The translations under genes were made by a program, and so were the position numbers. DNA of 64,000 bases from Peromyscus leucopus (lineage: Eukaryota; Chordata; Mammalia; Rodentia; Cricetidae), in assembly GCF_004664715.2 (NCBI RefSeq), contig NC_051083.1, positions 114,586,534-114,650,533 on the forward strand, given 5' to 3'. Numbering within the stretch: the first letter of the stretch is position 1; each line of letters opens with the position of its first letter. Positions 36,359 through 48,075 of the stretch are shown here, in pieces. The notes below the pieces were generated by a model. It saw only the letters and a list, made by a program, of their open reading frames with translations, made no database searches and had not been told where the DNA came from.

Positions 36359-36604
36359 AGCCAAACACAATAACATGATTAATTGGAATCTGAGTGCTCA
36401 CTGTAGTTTTTTTCCACTTTTCAGTTACATTTAAAATTTTTCATAATTAGGTTAAGAATAAAGAGTGTAGCTTATTAAACCTCAAATTTCCAAAAGGAAA
36501 TAGTCATACATTATAAAAGCATGAAGCAATTAGGGCAAAATTAGTGATTCTGAATGAATGGTATGTAAGACTTATTATACAGCTTTTCTTCATTTTTAAA
36601 AGTG

Positions 36605-36851
36605 CTTAAAGGACTTGAAGAGATGGCTTATGTCAGGGGTCATAGCTTTGGGGGTGGTGTAAAAATTGGAGGCTCACCAGGGCCTTCTACCTACAGGTCT
36701 AGCTGGAAAATGTGAATTTCAAGTTAAGGGAGAGACCCTGTCTCAAAGTAATAAGGTAGAGAATGATACAAGGGAACAACTGGCACCTTCCTCTGGCCTC
36801 CACACATGCAAATAAGTACACTCACCAGTGTAAACCTATGTGTATAACATA

Positions 36852-36942
<91 letters not shown>

Positions 36943-36945
36943 CAA
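36605..36945 (+). mobile_element. RSINE/B4A-type SINE with (CT)n(CA)n tail
   Basis: GACTTGAAGAGATGGCTTAT, GAGACCCTGTCTCAAAGTAATAAGGTAGAGAATGAT and CTTCCTCTGGCCTCCACACATG are RSINE landmarks. The tail has expanded to (CT)n at 36853-36893 and (AC)n at 36893-36940. Confidence 0.8.
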
Positions 36946-37059
36946 AGTTAAAAGGCAGTGTGTTGAGCAATGACCCCTTAAATTTAGTATCTCAGTTGTT
37001 CAGGTGTCATTTGAAAACTTTTATTCATGTATTTACTGGTTGGTTGATTGACTTGCTTT

Positions 37060-37180
37060 TTTATTCTTTTTGAGACAGTATTTCATTATGCATCCCAAGC
37101 TGATCACAGAACTCACTATGTAACCCAGGCTGGACTTAAAGTCATGGCAATCCTTATGCTTCGATATCTCCCAAATATCC
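37060..37180 (-). mobile_element. Old B1-family SINE
   Basis: TTTTTGAGACAGTATTTCAT, CAGAACTCACTATGTAACCC and AGGCTGGACTTAAAGTCATG are degraded reversed B1. Confidence 0.75.
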
Positions 37181-37381
37181 ATATCTCCCAAATACTAAAA
37201 TCACCGATATATGACACTTGGCTGTTTCAGTAGTCATATTTAGCAGAGGCCTATGGTGGTAGATATTGCAAAGAATGGAGGAAGGGTAGAAGAATAACAA
37301 TCATCAACCAATAGAAAGGCCGTGGTTGCACTAGTATATTCAAGATACTGTAGAGGACTCAGAGTTTTTTTTTTTTTTTTA

Positions 37382-37610
37382 ATTAGTCCCTGCCCTCAGC
37401 AGGCTAACAATATAGTTGAAAGAATACCAAAGTTCTGTCTGAAGGGGTAACTGGCTGGAGCAGAGTTCTGTTGAGAGAAGTATAAATATTGGAAACAGAC
37501 TGGAGCCAAATTTCAGCAAATGCCAGGCTGAAGAATCTGGCCTTCCTCCTAAGGATAACAGGAAGCTATTTATGGTTTCTGAGTCAGGGAAAGAAAATTA
37601 ACTAAAACTG
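37382..37610 (-). mobile_element. L2 fragment
   Basis: TCCCTGCCCTCAGCAGGCTA, CCTAAGGATAACAGGAAGCTATTTATGGTTTCTGAG match reversed L2 ('ccctgccctcatggagctta', 'cctaagggcaatgggaagcca'). A poly(T) run lies just upstream. Confidence 0.65.
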
Positions 37611-38119
37611 ATTGGCTAAATAGTACAATTTGTTTAGGCAAATGTACCTTCAACATGCACTCTGCTTCTATCTGTATACTCTTGGTCCTTGTATTTCCCA
37701 TGTCTGAACATGGCCTGTAGAGACTGCCAGGACTGTGGACACGGGCGACTTTTCAAACAGCCTCCTTCTTACATAGATTCAGCCTACGTCCCTCTCCCTC
37801 CTTGTGCCCTCAACTTGCCTCAGTGTCGTTGCTGACTCAGCAAGCAATAAATAAGCTTCACATAATGTTTTTGAAATGAAGCTGCTGGGCTCTGAAACTG
37901 ATTTCCTTTGTGATAATCAAACCCCAATTGCTGCAAGGATCACTGATTTGAGGTAGAAAAATTGAATATTCAACCAAATGATATACAAAGGGGCACAGGA
38001 ATAAATGTCCTATGTGTACAAGGCAACAATATTACTCTCTATATATTGAAAGAAAGCTTAATGGAGGTGGCACTGCTGGACAGTGGTAAGTGATTAGAAT
38101 ACAACTTCTTTAAAACTGC

Positions 38120-38640
38120 CAAATTAGAAATTGGACTTTCTCTGTCTCCTTCCCACCCTCTAACCCAGTCATGTTACTCCCCTACTTATAACCCTGTGCT
38201 GTCTCACCCCTGCGTGCCTATGAGACAATGACCACACTTAGTAGCAACCGATTTCCTTCACTAACTTGCTACAGGACACTTTCCCAAAATTCCTAGACTG
38301 TATCCCTCTGTCACGTTCCTAGTAGATTACATACAGCATCATACCTTTACTGAAACTTCCCATGTTTATCCAAACTTCTTTTCATGTGTTGGTTGTCCTG
38401 CTAAGATGCCTTGCTAGCACTTCTTCATCTACTTGGAATATAGGCAACTCCAATTCATTCCTTATGACTCAGCAAAGTCAAAGCTTTGGTCTACAGGTTG
38501 TCCATACTCAGTAGTAACTCCTTTCACTATGTTTCTAGGAAGCCTCGTGTATATCTCTCTTTTTGAGTACCCTGTGTATATTGGAATATAATCACTGCTC
38601 TGGGTTCTATCTCCTCTGCTAGACTGTGAGCTCATTAAGA
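38120..38640 (+). mobile_element. L2 LINE 3' region
   Basis: AACCCAGTCATGTTACTCCC, CTTATAACCCTGTGCTGTCTC, AAACTTCCCATGTTTATCC, GGAAGCCTCGTGTATATCTC and CTGCTAGACTGTGAGCTCATTAAG follow the L2 3' order to its terminal 'agactgtgagctc' block. Confidence 0.75.
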
Positions 38641-38652
38641 TGGGGAGGGATT

Positions 38653-38813
38653 GCCAGGTGGTAGTGGTACACACCTTTAATCCCAGCACTTGGAAGGCAG
38701 AAGCAGGCAGATCTCTCTGAGTTCAAGGCCAACCTGGTCTACAGAGTGAGTTCCAGGACAGGCTCCAAAGCTACACAGAGAAAGACTGTCTCACAAAAAC
38801 AAACAAACAAAAA
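38653..38813 (+). mobile_element. B1 SINE with TSD
   Basis: Near-full-length B1 with poly(A)/CAAA tail. TSD AAGATGGGGAGGGATT (38637-38652) / AAGATGGGCAGGGATT (38814-38829), one mismatch. Confidence 0.95.
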
Positions 38814-38999
38814 AAGATGGGCAGGGATTACATATAATTATATAACTCCATATTATATTTCCAGCTTAGCATGAGGTCCAGACCTTTATAAGCAATCAAA
38901 TGTTTATCAAATTAATGAGTTTGAATATCAGAAGTTCTTTGATTTCAAATTCAGCATCTTTTCAAAAATTAATATTTGGTTAGCAGAGAAATGGGTATT

Positions 39000-39170
39000 A
39001 TTATTATTATTATTGTGGCATTTTCATACATATATATCATTAGACTTTATTCTTTGCTCGTTAGCTGGCTTCTTCCTCCTCCCTTTCTTACCAGTCCCCT
39101 TCCTCATGCCCCCAAATAGTCCCCCCTCTGCTTTCATGACACATTCATTCCCCTGAAAAGGAAAAATTCG
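39000..39170 (-). mobile_element. L1 3' end fragment (tentative)
   Basis: TTTTCATACATATATATCATTAG followed by a C/T-rich segment (CCAGTCCCCTTCCTCATGCC, CAAATAGTCCCCCCTC) resembles the reversed L1 3' UTR. A short (TTA)n lies at 38998-39014. Confidence 0.5.
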
Positions 39171-40369
39171 AATACTAGGTGACCAATGTAGTGTTGGTGA
39201 AGTGTGTCTGAAGAGGCAATTGTGGGAGGACATATCATGAGGTCTTCTTGTGGGATTCTTCCTATCCCAGGAGATTCTCACTGGCAGTTGTCATTGCTAA
39301 AAAGGCAGCCGGGGCACATGAGAGGTCCTTACCAGGGAGTTCCCCATCTTTGTTTCCCACAGTATACCACTGAAGCAATTTCCATAACATTCTCCATATA
39401 ATGCTTCGGCTTCTCTGAACTACAGCTGAACTTTCATTTGTGATCGCCTACAGATGTCTTTGGACCAGCCCTGTTAATGGAGAGTCCCCGAATATTCTCC
39501 AGTTTTTATTCTCACCTATCAGTATTATGCCAAGAAACAGTATTTTTTAAGAGACCACTAAACAAAACACAAATGGAAGGGAAACAGAACTAAAAAAATT
39601 CTTTGTTTCTCCTATATCATCAGGGCATTCCATTATGTCTCCATCTTACAATGTTTGATATGTTGTTACCAGTAAAGTTTAAAAAAGGAAAATTAAGGCC
39701 AGTAAAACATCATACTTCATAGGCAAGAAATAGAAGAAACAAAGCTGAAGACTAGAATATAAATTTTTAGGCATATGACCAGTAGCTACTTCTGAAAAGT
39801 AAACATTGGGGCTGTTTCTTAAAAGTTAGGACAAAGCAATTAGCCTTTTCTTTAGACTAAACTGAGGTGGTTTGCTGAACTTAAAAAAAAAAGAAAAAGA
39901 AAAACAACTGAGTCTGTTTTGATCTTCAAAAACGTCAAACTGGTAAACACTTGACTGTTTTTGCACATATAAATCTATGGGCCAATCCTTGCTTGGAGAA
40001 GATTTAAGAGACATAAAATTTGTCTGAGGTGTCTGCCAAATCTGTGCAGGAGAGACAGGGACCCTGGAAAAGCTGACACAATCATAATTCTTACAGCACC
40101 GGCAAGCTTGTGCTCTGCTCGAGTCACATAAACCCACCCTCCTTAGGTAATACTGTTTAAAAACAGACAAGTACATTATTTGCTTATCAGCTATCTAGTA
40201 GATCACTTTTGCATAGATGTGCCAGAGGGAATAGAAGGGGGAAGAAACATCAACCCCTCTGGCACACAGCCCAATTTTCAGCTGGGAAAATTTTCATTTA
40301 GATGATGGGATTGCTCATTAAGTGTTCTTCCAGTAGTTCTTGAAGGTTCCGTCTCTAATATCTGTATGT
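39171..40369. other. No recognised feature (1.2 kb)
   Basis: No repeat or exon recognised. A 116-codon minus-strand ORF at 39826-40176 shows no domain. Confidence 0.4.
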
Positions 40370-40460
40370 CTCTGCATTTCTGTCTCTTTCTCTCTGTCTC
40401 TCTCTGCATCTGTCTCTGTCTCTGTCTCTCTCACATACACACATACACACACACACACAA
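40370..40460 (+). repeat. (TCTCTG)n and (CA)n microsatellite
   Basis: CT/TG hexamer-type units at about 40376-40432 followed by ACACA repeats to 40460. Confidence 0.9.
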
Positions 40461-41457
40461 CTCCAAACACATCAAAACGAGTATTTATGAGTATCTGGTG
40501 CAAAGTCTAGCACAGTAATTCCACATAACGAGCCTGCAATAATTCACTGAATAATTCGAAACCCTAACTGTAAATTCAATGTTGAACTGGAGAATTACAG
40601 ATTTTTTTTTACTACTTTATAGGCATATTAACTGTAAAACTAATGGGCTTAAAAAGGATATCGTAGTCTATGCAAAGTAATATTATTTTATTCCCAGATG
40701 ATTTGTACTCATAACTTCTGTCCTCTAAAGATCATTCATTTTTGCACAATGGTTATTATTTGTAAGAAAAATGAAAGAGAAATCACACTACAAGATATTA
40801 ATTGACTATATGACAAAGAATATACTTTTGTAGAGAAAAATTTGATATCCAGTATTCATGCAATTGTATGTCATTATGGTAATCCTCTACATATGTCTAA
40901 GATCACTTAACACAAGAATATAGTGCATGCATGGGCTATATTCTGTAAATAGGATTAACTGTAGAATTCAACCAAGGTCTTCCCTAGGGATAGATTGCTG
41001 AAAAATGCATTTACATGGCACTTAAAAAATATAACCAATGACACTGGCCCCCATGACATGCACTGCTTCTTGTACACTCAATTCTACCACAGTTTTCTCT
41101 AGCTTTCTGCTGGCATCCCCATTTCCAAAGACACAGACTTTCAAGAAACACAGAAAAATTACAACTATCCCACCTCCCTTCCATGAAGTCTTAAGTAAGA
41201 AAAGATCTCTATACATTAACATAATACAAACCAGTGTGGGACTGCTCTTGCTATGTTATGATTACACATAACTTGCCAAACGGACTATAAGAAGTCTATG
41301 TATAGTGGCAAAATCAACAGGTATTTCAGGAAAGGGTAAAGCACTGAGCCACTGCAGGGGGTTAATAGTTTTTCTTAACAAAGTTTCTTATTATGATAAC
41401 TTTTCTTCTATCATTTATTTACATTAGTCTTCCCATTCTGTAAAATAGAAGTAATTT
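40461..41457. other. No recognised feature (1 kb)
   Basis: AT-rich; nothing recognised. Confidence 0.4.
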
Positions 41458-41570
41458 TCTTTTGAGACAGGGTCTCACTGTGTAGCTCCAGCTGGTCTGG
41501 GACTTACTATGTAGATCAGGCTGGCGTCTAACTCACAGAATTGTGCCTGCCTCTGTCACACCCAGCTTAC
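41458..41570 (-). mobile_element. Old B1-family SINE
   Basis: TTTTGAGACAGGGTCTCACT, TATGTAGATCAGGCTGGCGT and TTGTGCCTGCCTCTG are reversed B1. Confidence 0.85.
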
Positions 41571-41789
41571 TATAGTAATAACTACTGAATGTACTTATAT
41601 GTTTGCTCTGAGGATAAAATACCAGTAGTTTGTGTGTTATACAACAATTAGCTTATACAATCCACATCAGTATTTGGTCAACTATAAACATTTCACATCT
41701 GCCTGACAGTGGCCTACAATCTCAAGAAATTTATTAGTTTTAAGAAGAAAAATTGATGCTAGTACAGCTGATTTGCAAAGCTTTCATCA

Positions 41790-41990
41790 GTCTGCCTAAA
41801 GAAATTTGGATATTATCCTAAGGAAAATGAGCAGCCTTTGAACTATTTATATGGAGGCTGAACAGAATCAGATTTGTGATTTATAAAAAAAATCCTTTAT
41901 ATGTAAAACAGATGGGAAGAGAGTTGACAGTAGGGTAGAGACAGTAGAAATCAAGGGGAGAAATGATGCATTTCTATTGGCTGGTAAGCA
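41790..41990 (-). mobile_element. L2 fragment
   Basis: TTGGATATTATCCTAAGGAAAATGAGCAGCC and GAACAGAATCAGATTTGTGAT are diverged reversed L2 blocks. Confidence 0.6.
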
Positions 41991-42204
41991 CATCCCAAAC
42001 AAAAGCAATGGCAATAGTAGTATTTTAAAGTAAGTTTACAAAATTAAAAAATAAAGTATGATGAAATTATCTTTAAAAATAAAGAACAATGTATCACTGG
42101 AAAATATAGGACAATAAACATATACAAATGATAAAAAGCAGAAGTCACATGTTATCTTGTCATTTGTAGCAAACCCCTATTTGTGTATATTTAACAGTAC
42201 AGTA

Positions 42205-42373
42205 GCCAGGAGGCGTTGGCGCATGCCTTTAATCCCAGCACTCGGGAGGCAGAGCCAGGAGAATCTCTGTGAGTTCGAGGCCAGCCTGGTCTACAGAGCA
42301 AGATCCAGAACGGGCACCAAAACAACATGGAGACAGCCTGTCTCGAAAAACCAAAAAGAAAAAAAAAAAAACG
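42205..42373 (+). mobile_element. B1 SINE with TSD
   Basis: CCAGGAGGCGTTGGCGCATG to CCTGTCTCGAAAAACC plus A-tail. The 9-bp TSD AGTACAGTA lies at 42196-42204 and 42374-42382. Carries the variant GGGCACCAAAACAACATGG also seen in the B1 at 43998. Confidence 0.95.
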
Positions 42374-42454
42374 AGTACAGTAATTTTCCTATGTGTGCAT
42401 ACACAGATTTATATGGCATGTATAAGATATGTACATTTCAAAAAAAAATCAAAT

Positions 42455-42600
42455 AGCTGGGCGGTGATGGCGCATGCCTTTAATCCCAGCACTTGGGAGG
42501 CAGAGGCAGGCGGATCTTTGTGAGTTCAAGGCCAGCCTGGTCTACAGAGTGAGATCCAGGAAAGGCGCAAGGCTACACAGAGAAACCCTGTCTCGGAAAA
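42455..42600 (+). mobile_element. B1 SINE with TSD
   Basis: AGCTGGGCGGTGATGGCGCA to CTGTCTCGG plus A-tail, with the cricetid GGAAAGGCGCAAGGCTAC variant. TSD AAAAATCAAAT on both sides. Confidence 0.95.
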
Positions 42601-43394
42601 AAAAAAAATCAAATGAGAATGGCACAAAAATAAAAAAAGATACGTACATATGTTTAAGTTGGAATCTGCTACACTATACTGGGTGTTTTATGGCCTGAAT
42701 TTTCTCTGGATGTATCACAAATAAATTTCCACATCATGAAATATACTTTGGCAACATTTAATAATGTAGCTAAATGATCCACAATTGATTTCAAACTTCC
42801 GGTACTGGGTATTTATGGTGGCATTTTTCCCCTTTTGTGTCATTATGATAAACAGTTCTAGGGAAGTTGGGAGCTGAATTGTGGGAAATATGATTGCTTC
42901 CTCAAAATATAGCACTAGAAGTTCATGATGACCAGTTAAAGACTATGTTCAGTTTTAAGATTTCTGACGCATATTGACAAATCATTCTCAAAGAATGGCT
43001 GAATAAAATTATCACCCCACTACCAATGTGTCTGACCAAGAGAAGATGCATTTAAGACTAATGCCAAAAATGAAATGGACTTGGTGGCTAGAGAGGAAGA
43101 TGTTTCCTAGGAAAGTAACAAGAAAGGAGAAATGTGAGCCCTGTCAAGAGAAGTAGAACAGGCCTAACAGGGTTAAACTATGAGAAAAAAAAATGAAATA
43201 CAGTGAAAGTACGAGAATTTGAATTGTTATATTCAGTAAAAGTAGCACACGCAGCAAATCGCTTTATCTGTCAATTTATATATTTTTATTTTTTAATATC
43301 CGTAACTACCAAGGTCCATAGTTGCATCCATGTGAATATTTGTTACTTTTTGTCATATGATAACCACTTGTTAGATGTCTACTGTCCCAATTAC

Positions 43395-43680
43395 TCTTTC
43401 TAAGTACAAAGATGAATGAGATGTGGTTCCTGCCCTCAAGGAGCTCACAATCTACTCAAGAAGAAACATCCACAGAATGACACACTACAGTATGATCTCA
43501 TCTGGAATAGAGGTAGTATGAGTCCTACAGAAGTGAGAATACTAACCCTGTGTGCATTCATGCATATGCAGAGTGTTTATTGGACAGGCTTCCCAGAGAC
43601 ACTCATGTTTAAACTGAATTTTGAAGGTGAGAGGGGTGCTTTTACATAACCCAAATCCACTCCCCCAAACAGTAACAATT
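43395..43680 (-). mobile_element. L2 fragment
   Basis: TGGTTCCTGCCCTCAAGGAGCTCACAATCTACTC and TTAAACTGAATTTTGAAGG fit reversed L2 order. Confidence 0.65.
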
Positions 43681-43951
43681 CCCCTACACTATTACCTTAA
43701 TGCATGAAATAGCATCCTCTGCAATGTTATACTCGCCATAAAATATAAAGAACAAGCAAGTGGAAACACTAATAGAATAGTATTTACATGTACCTATTTC
43801 TACTAATTCTAACCAATAAGTATCTCTCAAGTTTGTCTCCTCCTCTCCCACATCACTACTTACGATCTCTCTAAAGAAACCACCCTACTTGGATATTGGT
43901 TATGCCTCCCTCTGGTGCAACCTTTCCACTGTCATCTTACAAATGGGAAGA

Positions 43952-44250
43952 TGATACATAAATCTAATTAATCTTATCAATAAAAACCAGGAGTCAGCCA
44001 GGAGGCAGTAGCACACGCCTTTAATCCCAGCACTCGGGAGGCAGAGCCAGGCGAATCTCTGTGAGTTCGAGGCCAGCCTGGTCTACAGAGCAAGATAGAT
44101 CCAGGACAGGCACCAAAACAACATGGAGAAACCCTGTCTCGAAAAACCAAAAAAAAAAAAAAAGAGTCAGATATTGGGGTAAAAACCTGAAGGATCAGAG
44201 AAGCCAGGGAGCAGCTGCCAATTGCTTCCAACATCTACTATTCCTCCATC
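43952..44250 (-). mobile_element. Class II LTR fragment (family shared with 49465 and 55568), split by B1
   Basis: TCTTATCAATAAAAACCAGGAGTCAG is continued after the B1 by ATATTGGGGTAAAAACC, AAGGATCAGAGAAGCC. On the minus strand these are the 3' end of the cricetid LTR seen at 49465-49772 and 55568-56076. The left edge is estimated. The right (5') part is missing. Confidence 0.65.
43998..44161 (+). mobile_element. B1 SINE with TSD
   Basis: Complete young B1 inserted in the LTR fragment. TSD AGGAGTCAG (43989-43997) / AAGAGTCAG (44162-44170). Confidence 0.93.
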
Positions 44251-44649
44251 TGATTCTCTTTCCCTGAAAATATTGAAGTGGTTTTTTTTTTCTATTGCCT
44301 ACAATTTCATTTCTTACATCCAATAATAGAAGGTTAAGAGGTTATAACTTGGCCATATTTAACATATTCATACTATTACTTAGTATTTGTCTTTAAATCA
44401 ACTAAGACTAGTGTATTTTCTATTTTTATTAAATCCTATGTAACCTAAAGTTTGATGAATAATCCAGTTTTTTATCAGATACATTCAAATATGCAACTAA
44501 TGAAATTTAAAATGTGTGTAGAAGCACAACGTAACTACCACTGGTCCATGCCCAACATTTTGAGTCCATGGGCCTGTGGGAACACATTCATATTTCTTAG
44601 CATTGCAGCTAATTCTCCAAAAATCACTCTCCAAACTCTGTAGCATACT

Positions 44650-44940
44650 TTGCTTGAAGCTTCCTTGTCCCAGACAATCTCAGTACCCCGCTATGATGAA
44701 CTGTCCATATTCCTTCATCTCCAATGGCTCCTCTCTACCTTTCTTTGCCTGTCAAATCATTACCCTTCGAGACTTATCTATCATGTCACTTTCTCACAAA
44801 AGCCACAACCCTCTCTCTGGTTAGCCACTCGTTCCTCTATCCTACCACAATGCTTTGCACCTGTTCCTACTCTCCCACAATTCTTTACTCTAGGGTATCT
44901 CAGAATTGTGGTCACCTAGCTCCCCTAAACCTAGTGAGGG
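44650..44940 (+). mobile_element. L2 LINE 3' region
   Basis: CCTTCGAGACTTATCTATCATGTCACTTTCTCACAAAAGCC, then CCACAATGCTTTGCACCTGT, matches the L2 'ttcaagacccagctcaaatgtcacctcctc' and 'cccacagcactttg' blocks. Confidence 0.65.
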
Positions 44941-45364
44941 TTCAGACTTCGTATGTTGTTGCATTTTCTGCACATCATGTGTGCTTAGGTCACAGAGGAC
45001 ATCTAGTAACCTGGCTCCCTTTTAAAAAGCTAAAACGAAATAAAACTCAAAGAACTGTCTAGATCCAAATGGCTTAGAGGTAAGAAATAGTTTTTGCACA
45101 GAATCATCTATTTTTTTTTTAAAAAAAAAGATATATTAACTAGGATTTTGGCAGACATAATCAACTGTGGTTATAATAGCAGTTAAGCTAATTTGGTATT
45201 GGCAACTACTTTACAGCAGACACTCTCTGATACAGAAATGCAAAATGACTCATTTGAGTTTTTTCCAGGATGATCAATTGTACCTTATAGTAATCTTTCC
45301 TTGCCATAACTGGAAAATCAAGAACAAAAATGCACCTCAGGATTAGGAAACCATGGGGGAAAGA

Positions 45365-45585
45365 ACATGGGCTTTCAAGTCACAAGTCTGTGTACTGAAA
45401 CTCTACCTCAATCATCTCCAATCTATGTGACTTCAGGTATTTGCTTAAAATCTGCACTTTAGTTTCTTCCTCAAGAGAAATAATAGTACACATATTATAA
45501 GACACTCAGATAATGTAGCAAAGTGCTTATGATGAAGTTTGGGATATTATGTGGGCTCAATAAATAGGAGTCATTACTATTATCT
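45365..45585 (+). mobile_element. MIR SINE
   Basis: GGGCTTTCAAGTCACAAGTC, ACTTTAGTTTCTTCCTCAAG, GATAATGTAGCAAAGTGCTTA and GGGCTCAATAAATAGGAG follow MIR sense order. Confidence 0.75.
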
Positions 45586-45869
45586 AATCAGATGGTTACA
45601 ATTCAGGTAATCTGCTGCACAAGGACAGCAAACTCATTTCTTAAAAAAAATATGTTTATGGCACTTTGCTTTCTAATTGACAAGTACAGGTTGTGGCTAA
45701 TAGCCACAAACAAAATATCTACAAGACAAAAGTTTCTCCTTATATTTAAATTAAACTCACACCTGGAACATACCACCACACTTCTTTGTGTTCTCCAAGA
45801 ATTGATCTCAAATCAGGTTCCCCTACAATGAAAAGGAAAATCACCCAGTCTTAATTTTTTGTTCTTAAT

Positions 45870-46260
45870 TTTATTCAATACACAATAAAATTCAAACTTT
45901 GTACATTCTTACCAAATATTATCTCCCAATATATCCCTGCTGATAACTCCTATATAACTGCCATACAGTTCTCCCTTTTCTATGCCTTCTTCTTAAGCGC
46001 CAACCCCTGCATCAGAAAATCTTCCTCCTTCACTCATTTCAAGTTTCCTTTATTCCACTGAGTCCAGATTAAAGGTGACCTCCTCCACAAAGGCTACTAG
46101 GATTGATCTAAAAGAAGGGTAAATTTCAAACTTCAACAAGTCCTGAGTTAGGCTAGAACTTCCACAACTCAGCCTCTCCCTCCTATCTATATGCTCTTCC
46201 ACTAAGTCCTGGGCACTTTTTGCACACATTTGTAATATGCAGTAATTAATGCAGTGTGTT
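45870..46260 (+). mobile_element. L2 LINE 3' region
   Basis: TCTCCCTTTTCTATGCCTTC, AAGTTTCCTTTATTCCACTG, GACCTCCTCCACAAAGGCTAC and GTCCTGGGCACTTTTTGCAC follow the diverged L2 order. Confidence 0.55.
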
Positions 46261-46611
46261 TCACAGTCTACTGTGTTCTGTAGACAGCATGGCCATTTAA
46301 ATGTTTATCAACGTTGGTGCCAACTAGTCTTTGTTGGAAGCTCTTAAAATGCTCCAGGTTTTTTAATAGGTCCAATTTCCCTTCTACTCTCACTAGAACA
46401 CTGTACTGAATCTTAATTATATATTTCTCACATGGAAGATTCCTTTCTTCTGCTCCCTATCCCTTCTGGAAATTGAAGGAGTACATCCTTTCCACTCCAA
46501 TGACTGGTTGAAAGGGGCCAGTAAGAGAGATGGGCCGATTTTTTAAAAAATCTCATCATCAGGAAGCAGAAAAGGAAATCTGACGGAAAATCAAGCCCCG
46601 AGTAGAGCAAG

Positions 46612-46616
<5 letters not shown>

Positions 46617-46678
<62 letters not shown>
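46617..46678 (+). repeat. (GA)n microsatellite
   Basis: About 30 perfect GA units beginning after GGAATT, about 200 bp from the CpG-rich promoter. Confidence 0.98.
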
Positions 46679-46681
<3 letters not shown>

Positions 46682-46869
46682 ATTGGGATTGCAGTAGTAG
46701 ATGTTCAAACCTAAACTACAAATTGAGTGAGAGAAAACAGCACTCCTTCCTGCATCAAGGAAGGAGTCCAGATACGACTTAAGGAAGACTCTCAGCCCTA
46801 ACATCCTAGGAAGCAGCACGTGCTGAGTGGTGTCAGGGAGAGGGGAGAGTGGTAGTAGAAATAAAACAA

Positions 46870-47560
46870 AAGAGTTGGGGGTGGGGTGCGTGCTTGTGTT
46901 CTGGATGCTCCAGCAACTGGTACCCACCCCGAGTCCCATGGCCACCCCCACCCCTCAAGTGGCGGAGCTGGGCGGAGTTAGGCGCTGAAGACCGCAGCCC
47001 CGGAAGCACCCTCCTCCCAAGGCCCCCTCGGTCCCACAGTCCCCGGCCACTGCCACTCAGGCTTTCTGTCTCGCTGACCTCCATCTCCGCGGCTACCGAA
47101 GTTCTACTCCTTAAACAGCCGCGGAAAATCGAGCCCGCTCGGAAGCTCCTGGACACGGAGTGCCCTTGCAGCACCGCAAGCCCCACAACTGTCTCCCAAC
47201 TCTGCACCTTCTGAAGCTGGCCTAGGCCAAGCAATGGGGCCCAATGGCTGGACTCTAACCTACAGGGTGGCTATGGAGGCCTTTCCCATTGGCTACTGGT
47301 CACCAGGGAAGCCCAGGCCTAAGCGCATGTCCTCATGGGAAATGTAGTTTGAAGTAACTGGAGACCGTTCTTCCTCGAAACTATCCCACATTGGCATTGG
47401 TGGAAAGCGAATGGATTGTGGGAGATGAAGTCAAGACAGTTCTTGATACCCACAATTCCTCTAACACCAAGCTTCCGATAATCCCTTGAGTTCAGATAGA
47501 GTAGAGTATTCTGGGTATTGTAGTTTAGTGCACATGGCCCCTCAGACTAGCTTAGGGTAT
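46870..47560. promoter_or_regulatory. CpG-rich, ZNF143/CCAAT-type promoter
   Basis: The most GC- and CpG-rich interval of the window (CTCCGCGGCTACCG, CAGCCGCGGAAAATCGAGCCCGC near 47085-47140). Flanking it are CCAAT boxes (inverted CCCATTGG near 47286; GCCCAATGG near 47240) and several motifs like the ZNF143/SBS site: CATGGGAAATGTAGTTT (47334), GGATTGTGGGAGATGAAGTC (47413), CCCACAATTCC (47450) and ATTCTGGGTATTGTAGTTT (47508). This is typical of TATA-less housekeeping, often bidirectional, promoters. The gene is not identified. A minus-strand ATG in good context (GCGGAGATGG, A of ATG at 47084) opens an 83-codon frame to 46833, a possible first coding exon without proof. Confidence 0.7.
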
Positions 47561-47691
47561 AAAGTGCTTGCTGAGGCAAACTAGAATTCCTAGATTCTTT
47601 TGAATGCTTTTAAAATACTTACGTTTTGAGGAAAGCACGTTCACATTGTGTTATGATTTGACATTCTCACTGAAGTCTGAGTAGGGTTGAT

Positions 47692-47800
47692 TTTTTGTTT
47701 TGTTTTTCAGGCAAAATGTTGCTATCTAGTCTAGAACTGGTCTTGAGTTAAGGATCCTACTGCTTAAGCCTCTTGAGACGCAGAGTTAAATACCTGTGAT
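47692..47800 (-). mobile_element. Old B1-family SINE
   Basis: TTTTTCAGGCAAAATGTTGC, TCTAGAACTGGTCTTGAG and CCTACTGCTTAAGCCTC form a degraded reversed B1. Confidence 0.5.
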
Positions 47801-47901
47801 ACCAATACTATATTGACTCTTGAGATATATATATGTAATTTCTGTTCTGTAAAGTTTAAAATTTTAACTGAAAAAGTACCTTTAAGACTGTCAAAGTTTG
47901 C

Positions 47902-48028
47902 TGGGCTGTGGTGGCACACACTTTCAGTCCCAGCATTTGGGAGGCAGAGGAAGGCTCTGAGTTCGAGGCCAGCCTGGTCTACAGGGGGAGTTTCAGGACA
48001 GCCCTGTTACACAGAGAAATCTTGTCTC

Positions 48029-48060
<32 letters not shown>

Positions 48061-48075
48061 CAACAATGAAAAGAT
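47902..48075 (+). mobile_element. B1 SINE with TSD
   Basis: Near-complete B1 with (CAAAA)n tail. TSD TGTCAAAGTTTGC at 47889-47901 and 48076-48088. Confidence 0.93.

Noticed and set aside
46833..47234. 133-codon minus-strand ORF in the CpG-rich interval
   Set aside because: Not annotated as a CDS: the protein is not recognised and no convincing splice donor was found. Kept only as a possible first exon in the promoter entry.
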